Of a DNA stretch of 64,000 bases, positions 63,823 through 64,000 are shown piece after piece. The first letter of the stretch is position 1. Every line of letters starts with the position of its first letter. Both the position numbers and the translations under genes were made by a program. The DNA is from Sphingomonas sp. LR60 (lineage in GTDB: Bacteria > Pseudomonadota > Alphaproteobacteria > Sphingomonadales > Sphingomonadaceae), in contig NZ_JASPFK010000001.1 of assembly GCF_036855935.1 (NCBI RefSeq), forward strand, positions 1,738,501 to 1,802,500, read 5' to 3'. The notes under the pieces are model-generated. The model had not been told where the DNA came from and did not search any database. It saw only the letters and a list, made by a program, of their open reading frames with translations.

Positions 63823-64000
63823 TCAAATCGCGCGCGCGTAGATGAGATCGTCGTGCCACGTCGCGCCGACGAGGAAGCGCCGCGTCCCTGCGACGACGAA
63901 ACCCTGCTTCTCGTAGAAGCGCTGCGCACGCCTGTTGCCGCCATACACGCCGAGCAACAGCCGGCGACGCCCGGCCGAGCGCGCGTCTTCGATCGCCCTC
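63823..64000 (-). CDS. GNAT family N-acetyltransferase (partial, N-terminus beyond window)
   Basis: The last 58 residues of an acetyltransferase lie on the minus strand. The readable part is AIEDARSAGRRRLLLGVYGG, then NRRAQRFYEKQGFVVAGTR, the classic GNAT motif B for acetyl-CoA-dependent enzymes, ending TWHDDLIYARAI and TGA. The N-terminal acceptor-binding part is outside the window, so the substrate is unknown. Confidence 0.8.
   Translation of the reverse strand, partial: RAIEDARSAGRRRLLLGVYGGNRRAQRFYEKQGFVVAGTRRFLVGATWHDDLIYARAI

Noticed and set aside
1..64000. tRNA, rRNA, CRISPR, prophage or insertion sequence
   Set aside because: Scanning gaps for T-loop words, regularly spaced repeats and transposase motifs gave no convincing candidate.

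Overview
The window reads as a continuous piece of chromosome from a high-GC alphaproteobacterium of the Sphingomonadaceae, most likely Sphingomonas or a close relative. This is inferred from gene families and gene order (UrcA-like exported protein, PEPxxWA-type C-terminal anchor, PGPGW protein, rpsT-dnaA and ubiB-coaBC-dut neighbourhoods, many TTG/GTG starts) and from alphaproteobacterial operator types. No database comparison was possible. No rRNA, tRNA, CRISPR array, transposase or prophage gene was seen. Almost everything is core or housekeeping; the only mobile-like DNA is a family of short palindromic intergenic repeats.

Layout. 1-13 kb: uvrD (running off the left edge), UrcA-like protein, phosphate transporter pit, a broken hypothetical gene, a prolyl oligopeptidase, an MFS exporter, the operon cvpA / NifU-like / kef / DUF423, and radA. 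13-20 kb: alaS, a PEP-CTERM surface protein, an M24 peptidase, a dicarboxylate symporter. 20-25 kb: comM (broken frame), PGPGW protein, then rpmH-rnpA-yidD-yidC-engB. 25-33 kb: a 55-residue small gene, GST, cupin, dapE, smr-mltA-tim44 divergent from secB, murJ-trpS. 33-43 kb: pspC-like, dnaA, rpsT, mutM, then a seven-gene chain from ubiE to a moeB/thiF homologue in which every gene overlaps the next. 43-55 kb: galU, a metallophosphatase, an acyl-CoA dehydrogenase with a MerR regulator, hisI, purF-SDR, and HDAC-like/phrB/cfa. 55-64 kb: esterase, rppH, DUF481, an M20 peptidase-astA-astB operon, a ZnuD-like TonB receptor and a truncated GNAT gene.

Regulation visible in the DNA: two close matches to the alphaproteobacterial LexA operator (GTTC-N7-GTTC) in front of uvrD and radA, a 13/14 match to a PhoB box in front of pit, a Zur-like palindrome in front of the TonB receptor, and three GANTC methylation sites within 53 bp upstream of dnaA.

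Sequence quality: eight genes, including murJ (normally essential), carry nine single-base frame breaks. Gene lengths modulo three agree with this count in every case. Five breaks are one-base losses in G/C runs, one is a gain in a G run, and three are one-base gains at the same local word GATCTCGC. This looks like systematic sequencing error rather than gene decay. The strongest biological hypotheses are the regulatory sites and a carboxypeptidase-G2-like M20 enzyme in the ast operon that could replace AstE.
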